Of a stretch of 64,000 nucleotides of DNA, positions 36,986-45,284 are shown piece by piece. Both the position numbers and the translations under genes were made by a program. Source of the DNA: Streptomyces sp. MUM 2J (GTDB lineage Bacteria; Actinomycetota; Actinomycetes; Streptomycetales; Streptomycetaceae); NCBI RefSeq assembly GCF_022414535.1, contig NZ_JADWYM010000003.1, forward strand, positions 186,001 to 250,000. The letters run 5' to 3'. Below the pieces are notes generated by a model. That model was not told where the DNA came from, did not search any database, and saw nothing but the letters and a program-made list of their open reading frames with translations. The number at the start of each line of letters is the position of its first letter. Within the stretch, counting starts at the first letter, position 1.

Positions 36986-37953
36986 GCCGCGGCTCCCTTC
37001 TCCGGGACGACGGCCACCCGGCCGGTCGTCACGCCGTCCGCGACGCGCTGCACGGCGCTCGCCGCGGCGTCCAGCGGCACGCGCTCGCTCACCAGCGGCC
37101 TGACGGCGCCCCGGGCGGCCAGCTCGGTGAGCTGTTCGTGGCAGTGCACGATCAGCTTCGGGTTCTTGGTGTTGTACAGGCCCCAGTGGAGGCCGAGGAT
37201 CGAGTAGTTCTTGACCAGGGCGTGGTTCAGGGCCGGGCTGGGGATGGTACCGCTGGCGAAGCCGACGACGACGATCCGGCCCTCGAAGGCGACGACCTTG
37301 GCGGACTGGGCGTAGGCCGAGCCGCCGACCGGGTCGTAGACGACGTCCGCGCCCCGGCCCGCGGTGGCGTCCTTCACCGCGGCGACGACATCCTCGCTGC
37401 GGCGGTCGATCACGACGTCGCAGCCGAGTTCCCGGGCGACGGTGGCCTTCTCGGCGCCGCCGACGACGCCGATGACGGTCGCGCCGGCCGCCTTGCCCAG
37501 TTGCACGGCCGCGCTGCCGACCCCTCCGGCGGCGGCGTGGACCAGCAGGGTCTCGCCGGCTTCCAGGTGGGCCCGGCGGTGCAGGCCGAACCAGCCCGTC
37601 TGGTAGCCGATGTGCAGGGCGGCGGCCTCGGCGTCGTCCAGCGTCCCGGGCGCCGGCAGGAGGGCGGCGGCGTCGGCGACGGCGTACTCGGCGAAACCGC
37701 CGTGGGGCAGGGCCGGATTGGCGATCACGCGGCGCCCGTCCTCGGTCTCACCGCAGATCTCCACACCGGGCGTGAACGGCAGCGGGGGCCGGACCTGGTA
37801 CTGGCCCCGGCACAGCAGCGCGTCCGGGAAGTTGATGTTGGCGGCGCGCACCTTGAGCAGGACCTGGCCGTCACCGGGCGTGGGCCGCTCGACGTCCTCG
37901 AGTCGCATCACCTCGCCCGGCTCGCCGTTCACGTGCACTTGCCATGCCTGCAT
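36982..37953 (-). CDS. NADPH:quinone oxidoreductase-like (zeta-crystallin type) enzyme
   Basis: A 323-residue zinc-free medium-chain dehydrogenase. The GroES-like domain is at the N terminus (NINFPDALLCRGQYQ, LPFTPGVEICGE). The Rossmann part has HAAAGGVGSAAVQLGKAAGATVIG (NADPH site), then VYDPVGG and VGFASGTIP. There is no structural zinc cluster. The ATG at 37953 has a GGAGG eight bases upstream. As the first gene of the operon with two acyl-CoA dehydrogenases, it may act as an enoyl reductase or recycle electron acceptors in the same catabolic route. Confidence 0.9.
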   Translation of the reverse strand: MQAWQVHVNGEPGEVMRLEDVERPTPGDGQVLLKVRAANINFPDALLCRGQYQVRPPLPFTPGVEICGETEDGRRVIANPALPHGGFAEYAVADAAALLPAPGTLDDAEAAALHIGYQTGWFGLHRRAHLEAGETLLVHAAAGGVGSAAVQLGKAAGATVIGVVGGAEKATVARELGCDVVIDRRSEDVVAAVKDATAGRGADVVYDPVGGSAYAQSAKVVAFEGRIVVVGFASGTIPSPALNHALVKNYSILGLHWGLYNTKNPKLIVHCHEQLTELAARGAVRPLVSERVPLDAAASAVQRVADGVTTGRVAVVPEKGAAA

Positions 37954-38037
37954 GCGGTGCCTCCACGCGACTGCTTCGTCCGACGGGTTCACGGCATACT
38001 AAGCAGTCGCTTGCCCATCAGGGAACAGTCGCGTGGG

Positions 38038-38610
38038 TCACGTGCGCGCCGGCCGCGCGCGGACGTGCATCCGCTCCCCCTGCGGCCCGAACAGGCTGAG
38101 GAACTCCACGGGCCCCTCACCGGTCGAACCGAACCAGTGCGGCACCCGGGTGTCGAACTCCGCGGCCTCCCCGGCGGTGAGCACCACGTCGTGCTCACCG
38201 AGCACCAGCCGCAACTTCCCGGACAGCACGTACAGCCACTCGTACCCCTCGTGGGTGCGCGGGTCGGGCTCCGCCCTGCGCCGCGGTTCGACCATCTTGT
38301 AGGCCTGGAGCCCGCCCGGCTGCCGGGTCAGCGGGAACACCGTCCGCCCGCCCCGCCGGATCGGCTCGGCCCGCACCCTCGGGTCCCCCGCGGCGGGCGC
38401 GCCGACCAGTTCGTCCAGCGGGAGGCCGTGGGCCCGGGCGATCGGCAGCAGCAGTTCCAGGCCCGGCCTGCGCAGACCGGACTCCAGCCGCGACAGGGTG
38501 CTGACGGAGATGCCGGTCGCCGCGGACAGCGCCGCCAGCGTCACCTCCCGCTCCTTGCGTATCCGCCGCAGTCTGGGGCCGACGCCCGCGAGTACCTCGT
38601 CCGTGGTCAT
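38038..38610 (-). CDS. XRE-family regulator with cupin domain
   Basis: A 190-residue regulator starting MTTDEVLAGVGPRLRRIRKEREV. A helix-turn-helix at about 12-65 (TLAALSAATGISVSTLSRLESG) is followed by a cupin sensor at about 110-185 (EPDPRTHEGYEWLYVLSG, LRLVLGEHDVVLTAGEAAEFDTRVPHWFG). Such proteins sense a small ligand or metal through the cupin and control neighbouring genes. It diverges from the flavoenzyme at 38689, with a 78-base AT-richer gap between them, so that gene is the likely target. It is also just upstream of the dehydrogenase operon's start but transcribed in the same direction. Confidence 0.9.
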   Translation of the reverse strand: MTTDEVLAGVGPRLRRIRKEREVTLAALSAATGISVSTLSRLESGLRRPGLELLLPIARAHGLPLDELVGAPAAGDPRVRAEPIRRGGRTVFPLTRQPGGLQAYKMVEPRRRAEPDPRTHEGYEWLYVLSGKLRLVLGEHDVVLTAGEAAEFDTRVPHWFGSTGEGPVEFLSLFGPQGERMHVRARPART

Positions 38611-38688
38611 GGGCGTATTGCAGGTTCGGCAACATCGTTTGTCAATCCCGCGGCGTCCGGGCGAGCCTCTCCGGAGGAGGTGGTCAGC

Positions 38689-39861
38689 ATGGCGGAGGCA
38701 GACGGCCCGACCGGGCCCGACGGCTCGGGCGCACCGCACGGCCCGACCGGAACGCACCGCGAGAACGAGACACACCGCACGACACGACCGCACCCCGCGG
38801 ACGAACCGCGCGACGCGGCCGAACCACACCGCACGACGGGAGCGCACCGCATGGCTGGAACCCACGACACGGCAATGGCCCGAGACACGACCGACGCGCA
38901 GCCCGGGGCCGGCCGGTACGAGGTGATCATCGTGGGAGGCGGAGCAGCCGGGCTGTCCGCCGCACTCGTCCTGGGTCGGGCGCGGCGCCGCACCCTGGTC
39001 ATCGACGCGGGCGAGCCGCGCAACGCGCCCGCGGCACACATGCAGGGCTTTCTGTCGCGGGACGGGATGCCTCCCGCGCAGTTCCTGGCCGTGGGGCGCG
39101 AGGAGGTCGCCCGCTACGGCGTGGAACTGCTCCGCGACCGCGCGGTGGAGGTGAGCCGGTCCGACGGGGGCACGGTCTTCACCGTGACCCTGGCGGGCGG
39201 CCGGTCGGCCCGATCGCGGCACGTGGTGGTGGCGACCGGGCTCACGGACGAGCTGCCCGCCGTTCCCGGCGTCGCCGAGCGGTTCGGGCGGGACGTCCTC
39301 CACTGCCCCTACTGCCACGGTTGGGAGGTGCGTGACCAGGCGTTCGGGGTGCTCGCGACGAGCCCCCTGAGCGCGCACCAGGCACTGATGGTCACCCAGT
39401 GGTCCAAGGACGTGACGCTGTTCCTGCACACGGTCGCCGAGCAGGAACTCGCCGACGAGGACCGGCGGCGCCTGGCGGTGGCCGGAGTGACGGTCGTACC
39501 GGGCGAGGTGGCCGGGATCGTGACCGAGGACGATCGCCTGACCGGGGTGCGGCTGGCCGACGGGACGGTGCACCGGCGCGAGGTCGTGTTCACGGCGCCG
39601 CGCGCCGTCCCGCACACGGGCCTGCTGGAGAGCCTGGGAGCCGAGATGCGGGACACCCCGTCCGGCGCGTACCCGGTGGTCGACGAACGGGGCCTGACGA
39701 GCGTGCCGGGGCTCTGGGCGGCGGGCAACGCGACCGGCTTCACCGAACAGGTGGTCAACGCGGCGAGCCGCGGCTACCGGGCGGGCGCGGCGATCAACGG
39801 GGAGCTGCTGTTCACCGACCTGGACGCGGTCGTACAGGCCGAGCCGGCCCAGCAGGGCTGA
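38689..39861 (+). CDS. Thioredoxin-reductase-like NAD(P)/FAD oxidoreductase with long N-terminal tail
   Basis: A 390-residue flavoenzyme. FAD motif VGGGAAGLSAALVLGRA starts near residue 82, and the redox disulfide is HCPYCHGWE near residue 206, as in thioredoxin-reductase-like enzymes that oxidise or reduce small disulfides. A second Rossmann part and PGLWAAGNATGFTEQVVNAA follow. The ATG at 38689 is strongly supported by GGAGGAGG. This leaves a 75-residue tail of repeated His/Thr/Arg/Pro units (HRTT occurs twice) before the FAD site; relatives normally begin at the FAD motif. A downstream start (MARDTTDAQPGAG) is the alternative. Confidence 0.9.
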   Translation: MAEADGPTGPDGSGAPHGPTGTHRENETHRTTRPHPADEPRDAAEPHRTTGAHRMAGTHDTAMARDTTDAQPGAGRYEVIIVGGGAAGLSAALVLGRARRRTLVIDAGEPRNAPAAHMQGFLSRDGMPPAQFLAVGREEVARYGVELLRDRAVEVSRSDGGTVFTVTLAGGRSARSRHVVVATGLTDELPAVPGVAERFGRDVLHCPYCHGWEVRDQAFGVLATSPLSAHQALMVTQWSKDVTLFLHTVAEQELADEDRRRLAVAGVTVVPGEVAGIVTEDDRLTGVRLADGTVHRREVVFTAPRAVPHTGLLESLGAEMRDTPSGAYPVVDERGLTSVPGLWAAGNATGFTEQVVNAASRGYRAGAAINGELLFTDLDAVVQAEPAQQG

Positions 39862-39985
39862 GCGGAGGCCGGCCCTCGCCCGGAAGCGGCACAGGCGTCG
39901 ACACGGCAGAGGCGGCCCGGGGCGCACCCCGACCCGCCCGCGTGGCCCGGGTGTGCCCCGGGCCACGGCGTTGCACCATGGCTGC

Positions 39986-41524
39986 ATGCTGCTGCACCGG
40001 CTCGCCGAGGTCTCCGGGGAGGTCGCCGCGACCGCCGCGCGCTCCCGCAAGACGGCCCTGCTCGCCGAGTTGTTCGGGGACGCGGAGGCCGACGACGTGC
40101 CCATCGTGATCCCGTATCTGGCCGGGCGGCTGCCGCAGGGACGGCTCGGGGTCGGCTGGAAGGTTCTCGGCCGCCCGGTCCCCCCGGCCACCGCACCCTC
40201 CCTCACGGTCCGTGAGGTCGACGCGCGCCTCACCGAGCTGGACAAGGTGTCGGGGCCCGGGTCCCAGGCGGAGCGGTCCCGGATCGTCGGCGAGCTGATG
40301 GGCGCGGCCACCGCGAGCGAGCAGCGCTTCCTGCTCGGCCTGCTCACGGGCGAGGTGCGGCAGGGCGCCCTGGACGCCGTCGCCGTGGAGGGGCTGGCCC
40401 GGGCGACCGGTGCGGACCCGGCGGCGGTCCGCCGCGCCGTGATGCTGGCCGGTTCGCTCCAGACGGTGGCGCGGTCGCTGCTCGCCGACGGGCCCGAGGC
40501 GCTGGAGGGATTCCGGCTGACCGTCGGCCGCCCGGTGCTGCCGATGCTGGCGCACAGCGCCTCCTCGGTCGCCGAGGCGGTGGAGAAGCTGGGCGCCTGC
40601 GCGGTGGAGGAGAAGCTGGACGGCATCCGGGTGCAGGTCCACCGGGACGGGGACACGGTGCGGATCCACACCCGCACCCTGGACGACATCACCGACCGGC
40701 TGCCGGAGGTCTGCGCCGCCGCTCTGGGGCTGGCCGGCGAGCGGTTCGTCCTGGACGGCGAGGTGGTCTCCTTCGACGCGGACGGCAGGCCCCGTTCCTT
40801 CCAGGAGACGGCGGGCCGGGTCGGCTCCCGGGTGGACGTGGCGCGGGCGGCCGCGGAGGTGCCCGTGGCCCCGGTCTTCTTCGACGTGCTGTCGGCCGGC
40901 GGGCGGGACCTGCTGGACCTGCCCCTCGCCGAACGGCACGCGACGCTGGCGCGGCTGGTACCGGAGCCGATGCGGGTGCGCCGCACGGTGGCCTCGGGCA
41001 CCGGGGACACCACCGAGGCGGAACGGTTCCTCGCCGAGGCCCTGGCCCGTGGGCACGAGGGCGTCGTCGTCAAGGCGCTGGACGCCCCCTACAGCGCGGG
41101 ACGGCGCGGCGCGGCCTGGCTGAAGGTCAAACCCGTCCACACCCTCGACCTGGTGGTCCTGGCCGCCGAGTGGGGCCACGGCCGCCGCACGGGCCGGCTG
41201 TCCAACCTCCATCTGGGCGCCCGCACCGCCGACGAAGGCTTCGCCATGCTCGGCAAGACGTTCAAGGGCATGACCGACGCGATGCTGGCCTGGCAGACCG
41301 AGCGCCTGGGGCGGCTCGCCGTCGAGGACGACGGCCGTGTGGTCACCGTGCGCCCCGAGCTGGTCGTCGAGATCGCCTACGACGGGCTGCAGCGCTCCAC
41401 CCGATACCCGGCCGGCGTCACCCTCCGTTTCGCCCGCGTGGTCCGCTACCGGGAGGACAAGCGGCCCGAGGACGCCGACACGGTCGCCGGGCTGCTCGCC
41501 GCCCACCCGGAGGTACGGCCGTGA
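39986..41524 (+). CDS. ATP-dependent DNA ligase
   Basis: A 512-residue ligase that seals nicked DNA using ATP. The N-terminal helical DNA-binding domain (about 1-185) precedes the adenylation domain with the active lysine in VEEKLDGIRVQ (Lys210). Further motifs are VLDGEVVSFD (motif III), VFFDVLS (IIIa), GHEGVVVKALD (IV) and WLKVKP (V). The OB-fold closes the C terminus. It has the layout of LigB/LigC-type enzymes and no LigD polymerase or nuclease part, so it is not the main end-joining ligase. Its TGA overlaps the next gene's GTG. Confidence 0.94.
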   Translation: MLLHRLAEVSGEVAATAARSRKTALLAELFGDAEADDVPIVIPYLAGRLPQGRLGVGWKVLGRPVPPATAPSLTVREVDARLTELDKVSGPGSQAERSRIVGELMGAATASEQRFLLGLLTGEVRQGALDAVAVEGLARATGADPAAVRRAVMLAGSLQTVARSLLADGPEALEGFRLTVGRPVLPMLAHSASSVAEAVEKLGACAVEEKLDGIRVQVHRDGDTVRIHTRTLDDITDRLPEVCAAALGLAGERFVLDGEVVSFDADGRPRSFQETAGRVGSRVDVARAAAEVPVAPVFFDVLSAGGRDLLDLPLAERHATLARLVPEPMRVRRTVASGTGDTTEAERFLAEALARGHEGVVVKALDAPYSAGRRGAAWLKVKPVHTLDLVVLAAEWGHGRRTGRLSNLHLGARTADEGFAMLGKTFKGMTDAMLAWQTERLGRLAVEDDGRVVTVRPELVVEIAYDGLQRSTRYPAGVTLRFARVVRYREDKRPEDADTVAGLLAAHPEVRP

Positions 41525-41988
41525 CGACACCGCGGCGGAGTGCGGGACTGCTGCTGTTCCGGCGCACGGGGGACGGCCTCGACGTGCTCCTCGGCCACAT
41601 GGGCGGCCCGTTCTTCGCCCGCCGCGACGCCGGGGCCTGGACGATCCCGAAGGGCGAGTACGAGGACGGGGAGACGCCCTGGGACGCGGCCCGACGGGAG
41701 TTCCGGGAGGAACTCGGCCTGGAGCCGCCCGACGGCACCGCCGTCGCGCTCGGCGAGGTGCGGCAGAGGAACGGCAAGCTGGTCACGGCCTGGGCGATGG
41801 AGGCCGACCTGGACCCTGCGGCGGTCGTGCCCGGCACCTTCCGGATGGAGTGGCCGCCGCGATCGGGGCGGCTGCGGGAGTTCCCCGAGCTGGACCGGGT
41901 CGCCTGGTTCGGCCTGGACCGGGCGCGCACGGTGATCGTCAGCGCCCAGGCGGCGTTTCTCGACCGCTTGGCGGAGCACTCGCCCTGA
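41521..41988 (+). CDS. NUDIX hydrolase
   Basis: A 155-residue pyrophosphohydrolase that hydrolyses nucleoside diphosphates linked to another group. The NUDIX box GEYEDGETPWDAARREFREE followed by LGL spans residues 45-67 and fits the consensus at every key position (Gly45, Glu51, Arg59, Glu63 and Glu64). The GTG at 41521 overlaps the ligase stop by four bases, so translation is coupled. WTIPKGEYEDGE and LDRVAWFGLDRA are reminiscent of MutT/ADP-ribose-type members. Repair of damaged nucleotides or ligase-linked metabolites is a reasonable guess. Confidence 0.93.
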   Translation: MTTPRRSAGLLLFRRTGDGLDVLLGHMGGPFFARRDAGAWTIPKGEYEDGETPWDAARREFREELGLEPPDGTAVALGEVRQRNGKLVTAWAMEADLDPAAVVPGTFRMEWPPRSGRLREFPELDRVAWFGLDRARTVIVSAQAAFLDRLAEHSP

Positions 41989-42064
41989 CAGGACGTCCAC
42001 GCGTTGCGGTGGCCCGCGCGGCGCGCGAAGGTCGAAGCACAGCCCGCTCCCAGGGAGGTCGGTC

Positions 42065-43459
42065 ATGCCCATCGCGACGGTGAATCCGGCGAACGGCGAG
42101 ACGCTCAGGACGTACGAGGCCATGGGCGAGGAGGAACTCGAACGCCGGCTCCGGCTCGCCGAGGCCACCTTCCGCACCTACCGGACCAGCACCTTCGCCG
42201 AACGCGCCGGTCTGCTCCACCGGGCCGCGGACCTCCTCGACGAGGACGTGCAGGACGCCGCCCGGATGCTGACCACCGAGATGGGCAAGCCCATCCGGCA
42301 GGCGCGGGCCGAGGTCGCCAAGTGCGCCAGGGCGATGCGCTGGTACGCCGACCACGCCGAGGCGCTCCTCGCCGACGAGGAGCCCGCGGAGTCCGACGTC
42401 CGGGAATCCGGCGCCCTTCGGGTCCGCGTCCGCTACCGCCCCCTGGGCCCGGTGCTGGCCGTGATGCCGTGGAACTTCCCGCTGTGGCAGGTGATCCGCT
42501 TCGCCGCGCCCGCGCTGATGGCCGGCAACGTCGGTCTGCTCAAGCACGCCTCGAACGTGCCCCGGACCGCGCTGTACCTGGAGGACCTGTTCCACCGGGC
42601 GGGCTGCCCCGAGGGCTGTTTCCAGACCCTGCTGATCGGTTCCGCACAGGTCGACGAGATCCTGCGCGACGACCGTGTGAAGGCCGCCACCCTGACCGGC
42701 AGCGAGCCCGCCGGCCGGGCCGTCGCCGCCGCCTCCGGGGAAATGATCAAGAAGACGGTGCTGGAGCTCGGCGGCAGCGACCCGTTCGTCGTACTGCCCT
42801 CGGCCGACCTCGACCGGGCCGCGCAGGTCGCCGTGACGGCCCGCGTGCAGAACAACGGCCAGTCGTGCATCGCCGCGAAGCGGTTCATCGTGCACACCGA
42901 CGTGTACGACGCCTTCACCGAACGGTTCGTCACCGGCATGAAGGCGCTCAGGGTCGGCGACCCGATGGACGAGGAGACCGACGTCGGCCCGCTGGCGAGC
43001 GAGCGGGGGCGGGACGACCTGGAGGAGCTGGTCGACGACGCCCTGAGAAGCGGCGCGACCGCGCTGTGCGGCGGACACCGGATCCGCCGGCCCGAACTGC
43101 CCGGCTGGTACTACCCGCCGACCGTGCTGGCCGGCGTCACCCGCGAGATGCGCATCCATCGCGAGGAGGCCTTCGGGCCCGCCGCCACCCTCTACCGTGC
43201 GGGCGACGTGGACGAGGCGGTGCTGATCGCCAACGACTCGCCCTTCGGGCTGAGTTCCAACGTGTGGACGCGCCAGGAGGCCGATGTGGACCGTTTCGTG
43301 CGGGACATGGAGGCGGGCAGCGTGTTCGTCAACGGGATGACCGCCTCCCATCCGGCGTTCCCGTTCGGCGGGGTCAAGAGGTCGGGGTACGGGCGTGAGC
43401 TGTCCGGGCACGGAATCCGGGAGTTCTGCAACATCACCACGGTTTGGCACGGTGCGTGA
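42065..43459 (+). CDS. gabD: NAD(P)-dependent succinate-semialdehyde dehydrogenase-like enzyme
   Basis: A 464-residue aldehyde dehydrogenase. The proton-accepting Glu234 sits in LELGGSDPF and the catalytic Cys268 in NNGQSCIAAKRF. The cofactor loop is GSEPAGRAVAA and the substrate-facing C-terminal segment is GGVKRSGYGRELSGHGI. It is of normal length. GABA shunt and related routes use this family to make succinate, but the substrate is inferred from family resemblance only. Its neighbours do not form an evident pathway. Confidence 0.9.
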   Translation: MPIATVNPANGETLRTYEAMGEEELERRLRLAEATFRTYRTSTFAERAGLLHRAADLLDEDVQDAARMLTTEMGKPIRQARAEVAKCARAMRWYADHAEALLADEEPAESDVRESGALRVRVRYRPLGPVLAVMPWNFPLWQVIRFAAPALMAGNVGLLKHASNVPRTALYLEDLFHRAGCPEGCFQTLLIGSAQVDEILRDDRVKAATLTGSEPAGRAVAAASGEMIKKTVLELGGSDPFVVLPSADLDRAAQVAVTARVQNNGQSCIAAKRFIVHTDVYDAFTERFVTGMKALRVGDPMDEETDVGPLASERGRDDLEELVDDALRSGATALCGGHRIRRPELPGWYYPPTVLAGVTREMRIHREEAFGPAATLYRAGDVDEAVLIANDSPFGLSSNVWTRQEADVDRFVRDMEAGSVFVNGMTASHPAFPFGGVKRSGYGRELSGHGIREFCNITTVWHGA

Positions 43460-43484
43460 GCGCTCCGCGGCTACGATCGCGGGT

Positions 43485-43718
43485 GTGAACCGCGAAGTGA
43501 CTCTGCCTCTGATCGTCGATGACCGCGGGGCCCTGCAGGTGGCCGCCTCCGACGTGAGCAAGCTGCTGCGCACACTGGGCGGGCGTTGGCTTCGGCTGGT
43601 GGAGAACGGCGAGGAGGAGCTCGACGAGGACACCGTCGCGGCCCTGACCATCGAACTGGCCAAGCTGGCCGACCGTATCGACGTGGCCTGCATCGCGCAC
43701 AGCAGCGGAACGCCGTAG
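43485..43718 (+). CDS. Small Streptomyces-conserved protein (possibly DUF6213)
   Basis: A 77-residue protein. The start is uncertain: GTG at 43485 (VNREVTLPLIVDDRG) is preferred because the family appears to begin NREV; GTG at 43452 is possible. The sequence is compact: strands (LPLIVDDRGALQV), a helix (ASDVSKLLRTLGG), WLRLVENGEEELDEDTVAALTIELAKLADRIDV, then ECIAHS-like CIAHSSG. The pattern suggests a small alpha/beta protein. I associate it with DUF6213 from memory; no function known. Confidence 0.7.
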   Translation: MNREVTLPLIVDDRGALQVAASDVSKLLRTLGGRWLRLVENGEEELDEDTVAALTIELAKLADRIDVACIAHSSGTP

Positions 43719-43885
43719 GGGGTCACCGACGCCCCCACCCGGCCGGCGTTGCCGCCCCTCCCCGCAGGACCGACGCCCCCACTCGCCCGGATCCGGCTCG
43801 CCCCGCCGCGGCACGGGAGGTTCCGCGCGCGGGCACCGGCCGGGCCGTGCAAGGGCGGCGGCCCACCGCGCCGCCGGTCGCGTCG

Positions 43886-45115
43886 CTAGCGGATCGGCAT
43901 CCCGGACAGGGTCCGCGCGATCACCAGGCGCTGGATCTCGCTCGTGCCCTCGAAGATGGTGTAGATCGCCGCGTCCCGGTGCATGCGCTCCACCGGGTAC
44001 TCCCGGGTGTAGCCGTTGCCGCCCAGGATCTGGATCGCCTGGGCGGTGACCGCCTTCGCCGTCTCGCTCGCGAACAGCTTGGACATCGACCCCTCGGCCG
44101 CGGTGAACGGCCTGCCGTTGACCGCCATCCAGGAGGCGCGCCAGACCAGCAGGCGGGCCGCGTCGATCCGGGTGCGCATGTCGGCGAGCTGGAAGGCGAC
44201 GCCCTGGTTGTCGATGATCGGGCGGCCGAACTGCCGGCGGGTCCCGGCGTAGTCGAGGGCGACCTCGTAGGCGGCGCGGGCGGTGCCGACGGCCATGGCC
44301 CCCACGGCGGGCCGCGAGGCCTCGAACGTCGCCATCGCGGCGTTCTTCACCCGCTCCCCCGCGGACGCCTTCGCCCTCTCCCGGGCCCGCGCCAGCCGCT
44401 CGTCCAGCTTCTCCTTGCCGCCGAGCAGGCAGGATCCGGGTACGCGGACGTCGTCGAGGACGACCTCGGCGGTGTGCGAGGCGCGGATGCCGTGCTTCTT
44501 GAACTTCTGCCCCTGGGACAGGCCGGGAGTGTTCGGCGGGACGAGGAAGGAGGCATGCCCCTTGGAGCCGAGCTCCGGGTCGACGACGGCGACGACGACG
44601 TGGACGTTGGCGATGCCGCCGTTGGTCGCCCAGGTCTTCGTGCCGTTGATCACCCACTCGTCCTTGGCCTGGTCGTACACCGCACGTGTGCGCATCGAGG
44701 CGACGTCGGAGCCGGCGTCGGGCTCGGAGGAGCAGAACGCGGCGACCTTGACGTCGTCGACGTCGCCGTACATCTGGGGGATCCAGGTGCCGATCTGCTC
44801 CTCGGTGCCGTTGGCGAGCACGCCGACGGCGGCGAGGCCGGTGCCGACGATGGAGAGGGCGATGCCCGCGTCGCCCCAGAACAGCTCCTCCGTGACCATG
44901 GGGATGCCCAGACCGGTGGGGTCGAAGTACTGCTGGGCGTAGAAGTCGAGCGAGTAGATGCCGACCTTGGCGGCCTCCTGGATGACCGGCCAGGGAGTCT
45001 CCTCACGCTCGTCCCATTCGGCGGCGGCGGGGCGGATCACGTCGGCGGCGAAGCCGTGCAGCCAGTCCCGGACCTCCCTCTGTTCGTCGTTGAGCTCCAT
45101 GGTGAACCCGGCCAT
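43886..45115 (-). CDS. Acyl-CoA dehydrogenase
   Basis: A 409-residue flavoenzyme, ATG at 45115 behind GGAGGGG. It has the complete family set: FAD contact segment [75 protein letters not shown] and near the end [18 protein letters not shown] with the catalytic Glu. It is separated by a palindrome-rich gap from a divergent TetR regulator. That is the classic layout of a fatty-acid-type catabolic gene controlled by its own repressor. The regulator should release DNA on binding an acyl-CoA. Confidence 0.94.
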   Translation of the reverse strand: MAGFTMELNDEQREVRDWLHGFAADVIRPAAAEWDEREETPWPVIQEAAKVGIYSLDFYAQQYFDPTGLGIPMVTEELFWGDAGIALSIVGTGLAAVGVLANGTEEQIGTWIPQMYGDVDDVKVAAFCSSEPDAGSDVASMRTRAVYDQAKDEWVINGTKTWATNGGIANVHVVVAVVDPELGSKGHASFLVPPNTPGLSQGQKFKKHGIRASHTAEVVLDDVRVPGSCLLGGKEKLDERLARARERAKASAGERVKNAAMATFEASRPAVGAMAVGTARAAYEVALDYAGTRRQFGRPIIDNQGVAFQLADMRTRIDAARLLVWRASWMAVNGRPFTAAEGSMSKLFASETAKAVTAQAIQILGGNGYTREYPVERMHRDAAIYTIFEGTSEIQRLVIARTLSGMPIR

Positions 45116-45139
45116 GTCCCCTCCAGCGGCGCGCCTGCA

Positions 45140-45156
45140 TGTTACTTGCGGTAACA
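45140..45156. promoter_or_regulatory. Palindromic operator in front of the acyl-CoA dehydrogenase
   Basis: TGTTAC-TTGCG-GTAACA, a perfect inverted repeat with 6-bp arms. It lies 25 bases upstream of the dehydrogenase start and is the best candidate site for the TetR protein encoded at 45285. Confidence 0.65.
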
Positions 45157-45164
45157 AGAGTGTG

Positions 45165-45178
45165 TTACTGGTCGGTAG
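45165..45178. promoter_or_regulatory. Second, imperfect TetR-like half palindrome
   Basis: TTACTGGTCGGTAG resembles the first site (TTAC then GGTA) with one mismatch in the right arm and a one-base longer centre. It may be a second TetR operator. Confidence 0.45.
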
Positions 45179-45284
45179 GCAATGTCAACTCCTGACGACT
45201 CGTCGGCAACCCGTTCGAGCCGGACAGGGCCGTCAGTGTTAGTTTGCGCAGGCGTCACCGAAACAGCACGGGTGGGGAGAGCAC

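Noticed and set aside
36829..39861. A 1,010-residue plus-strand frame ending with the flavoenzyme
   Set aside because: Its first 620 residues are antisense to the dehydrogenase operon; the real gene starts at 38689.
38038..41073. A 1,011-residue minus-strand frame extending the XRE regulator upstream
   Set aside because: Only the last 190 residues look like protein; the rest is antisense to the flavoenzyme and DNA ligase. The true start is the ATG at 38610.
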